From Bacillota bacterium (lineage in GTDB: Bacteria; Vulcanimicrobiota; SpSt-956; JAKJGF01): a stretch of 41,198 bases of DNA. The stretch spans positions 1 through 41,198 of the forward strand of contig JAKJGF010000012.1 of NCBI GenBank assembly GCA_022704525.1, written 5' to 3'. The notes beneath the pieces are model-generated. The model was not told where the DNA came from. It worked only from the letters and a program-made list of their open reading frames with translations, and did not search any database. This document shows, one piece after another, positions 39,937 through 41,198 of this stretch (within the stretch, counting starts at the first letter, position 1; each line of letters opens with the position of its first letter). Made by a program: the position numbers and the translations under genes.

Positions 39937-40203
39937 TTATTTTAAAGGTTCAATCTTAAAAGGCATTTCACCATTTGATGCCAGTTGCCAGTTGGCAAGC
40001 AATTCATCTTTATGTAATTCTGCCCAGGCCATAACCAGTTTAGATTGTTTGCCTGGAAGAGTTCCATCGGTAATTTCACATGTATTTATATCTACAATTA
40101 CTTTGTATTTCTGGTAATAGGCATGAAAATGAGGAGGATTATGTTCAGATGGAGCACATTACATTCTGATTATAATTCCATAGAACATACTTATAGTTGG
40201 CAC
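39937..40203 (-). pseudogene. DUF4160 protein with premature TAA at codon 15
   Basis: GTG at 40203 starts VPTISMFYGIIIRM, then TAA (40159-40161), then the frame continues without change CAPSEHNPPHFHAYYQKYKV, VDINTCEITDGTLPGKQS, KLVMAWAELHKDELLANWQL and MPFKIEPLK to TAA at 39937. The family has a Tyr or Phe at the stop position (RMYCAP), so one base (TAT or TAC to TAA) inactivated it. All other family residues are intact, so the mutation is recent or a sequencing error. Partner of the DUF2442 gene. Confidence 0.85.
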
Positions 40204-40317
40204 TAATTTTCATCCTTTTCTATGAATATATTTCATAACTTCCTTAATAATAATATACAAAATTACTTTAAAAAACAAGTAAAAAACTTACAAAAAATAT
40301 TTTCGAAGAATTTATTA
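40204..40317. other. AT-rich gap between DUF4160 remnant and truncated gene
   Basis: 114 bases, very A+T-rich, no ORF. The DUF4160 ribosome site (GGATGAAAATTA) lies at the left end. No clear promoter, terminator or repeat seen. Confidence 0.4.
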
Positions 40318-41157
40318 TTATACTGATTTTAATATTTTCTCGGCCAGCCCTGCTATGAGCGTTTGATGCAACTGTTTATTCCCTCCGGTTTTCTTAAGAA
40401 TTTCCTCAATAATATTATCTGCATCTTTCTTATATTTCTCTTCAATCCACACCATCTGATTGACTTCTGTCCCGTCAGGCCTTGTGAGAGTAATTCTTCT
40501 CACATCAAAACCGTCTCCAGGAGAATAATTTTTCTGTAAAGCTTCCAGATTGATGAATTTCCTGGAAAGATGGGCCAGGTTATTTTCAAAAACAAGAAGA
40601 TCTTCGTCAGACCAGGAAGAAGCCGGCTTATCTGAAATGACCATAACGAGTCCTTCAAGCCAGCCCTTTTCGTCCTGATTATCATCCATAGCAGCAAAGA
40701 CCACTCTTGTTAAATGTCTTTCCACACATTTATCCTGAAGGAATCTAGCTCTCATGGGAAACCTTTGTTTGAGTTCACTGCTTTCTATACTGAAAGCATT
40801 GCAGATATATTGCCGGCACTCGGAAATAAGCTTTTCGTATGCAGTATTTAGCTCCTGAATCGTTTTAACCAGTTTATCTTTAAAAGATTTTATTTTTTCT
40901 TCTTCCAGATTTTCATCTATAGCCGGAAATCCGAGGGCTTTCGGTATTTCCACAAAGATGAGGTTATCCGGTTCTTTTGAAGATAAAAGGGCGTTTCTCA
41001 GGGCAATAGCTTCATGGGAAAGATTTTTCTTTGTGTTTCTGGTATAGGCAGGGAGGTTAATTGCAAATTTTACAGGGAATTTATTGATATTTATCGAATA
41101 AAATAATCCTGTGAACAGGCTATAAAAATATACAAAAATAGTTTTTAAAAGAAAAGG
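40318..41157 (-). pseudogene. C-terminal piece of a larger protein, no start (defence-island type?)
   Basis: 279 codons open between a TAG at 41158-41160 and the TAA at 40318. No ATG, GTG or TTG occurs until GTG 40953, which has no ribosome site and falls inside what looks like a continuous domain (INLPAYTRNTKKNLSHEAIA, NLIFVEIPKALGFPAIDENL, FKDKLVKTIQELNTAYEKLI, NNLAHLSRKFINLEALQK). The 5' ~20 codons look like random AT-rich sequence, so the gene seems cut at about 41100. The text recalls the C-terminal part of large ATP-binding proteins from defence islands, but I cannot name the family. The C-terminal ~60 residues (RRITLTRPDGTEVNQMVWIE, ILKKTGGNKQLHQTLIAGLA) resemble a small beta/helix module. 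Confidence 0.5.
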
Positions 41158-41198
41158 CTAAAATGAAGTTATTTGATTTTTTACCTCAAAACTTATTT

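Overview
AT-rich bacterial chromosome window, probably from an anaerobic, uncultivated Firmicutes-like lineage. The pointers are the mraZ-to-ftsZ division and cell-wall (dcw) order with a DUF881 protein and a small basic protein next to ftsZ, strong AAGGAGG ribosome sites, many GTG/TTG starts, copper-amine-oxidase-type stalk domains on secreted proteins, a corrinoid protein and a B12-radical SAM enzyme. The species cannot be fixed from sequence reading alone.

Layout. 1-4360 (minus): ABC transport genes: an ABC-2 permease cut by the window edge, a SPOR-like membrane protein, a DrrA-type ATPase and a MacB-like ATPase/permease pair. 4513-4647 (plus): tRNA-Leu(CAG) with its own promoter; its 3' end overlaps the end of the next gene. 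4629-7688 (minus): a PhoB-like regulator followed by two soluble histidine kinases. 7791-10130: a B12-binding radical SAM protein and an unrecognised protein. 10197-23642 (minus): dcw cluster in transcription order mraZ, rsmH, (possible small ORF), ftsL, ftsI, murE, murF, mraY, murD, ftsW, ftsQ, DUF881, sbp, ftsZ. It starts with a four-box MraZ operator. murG, murC, murB and ftsA are absent. murE and sbp both carry frame-breaking internal deletions as written. 23793-28757: a secreted TPR protein, divergent birA, two secreted proline-tailed stalk-domain proteins and an orphan hutI. 29033-34631 (plus): a secreted clan GH-A-like glycosidase with a 14-residue tandem-repeat linker, zinc-ribbon/TPR and J-like/TPR proteins, rimO and a methyltransferase corrinoid protein.

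34634-41198 is an accessory, partly decayed region: a gene remnant, a RelE/ParE-type toxin-antitoxin pair, a DUF234-type ATPase with a nuclease-like C-terminus behind an operator-covered promoter, a coiled-coil DUF3782-type nuclease-like protein, a truncated HEPN gene, a YgiT-zinc-finger/DUF4258 pair, a DndC-like PP-loop (PAPS reductase family) protein, a DUF2442 gene with its DUF4160 partner broken by one stop codon, and a start-less C-terminal piece of a larger protein.

A second layer runs through the window. Several gene gaps hold short degenerate tandem repeats of about 7 bases (GTGAGAG, TGAAAGC and TGAAAAT types), some joined to GTATAATACGTA or to a perfect AAGGAGGT ribosome site, and some replacing the expected ribosome site. 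I found no CRISPR array, insertion sequence or rRNA.
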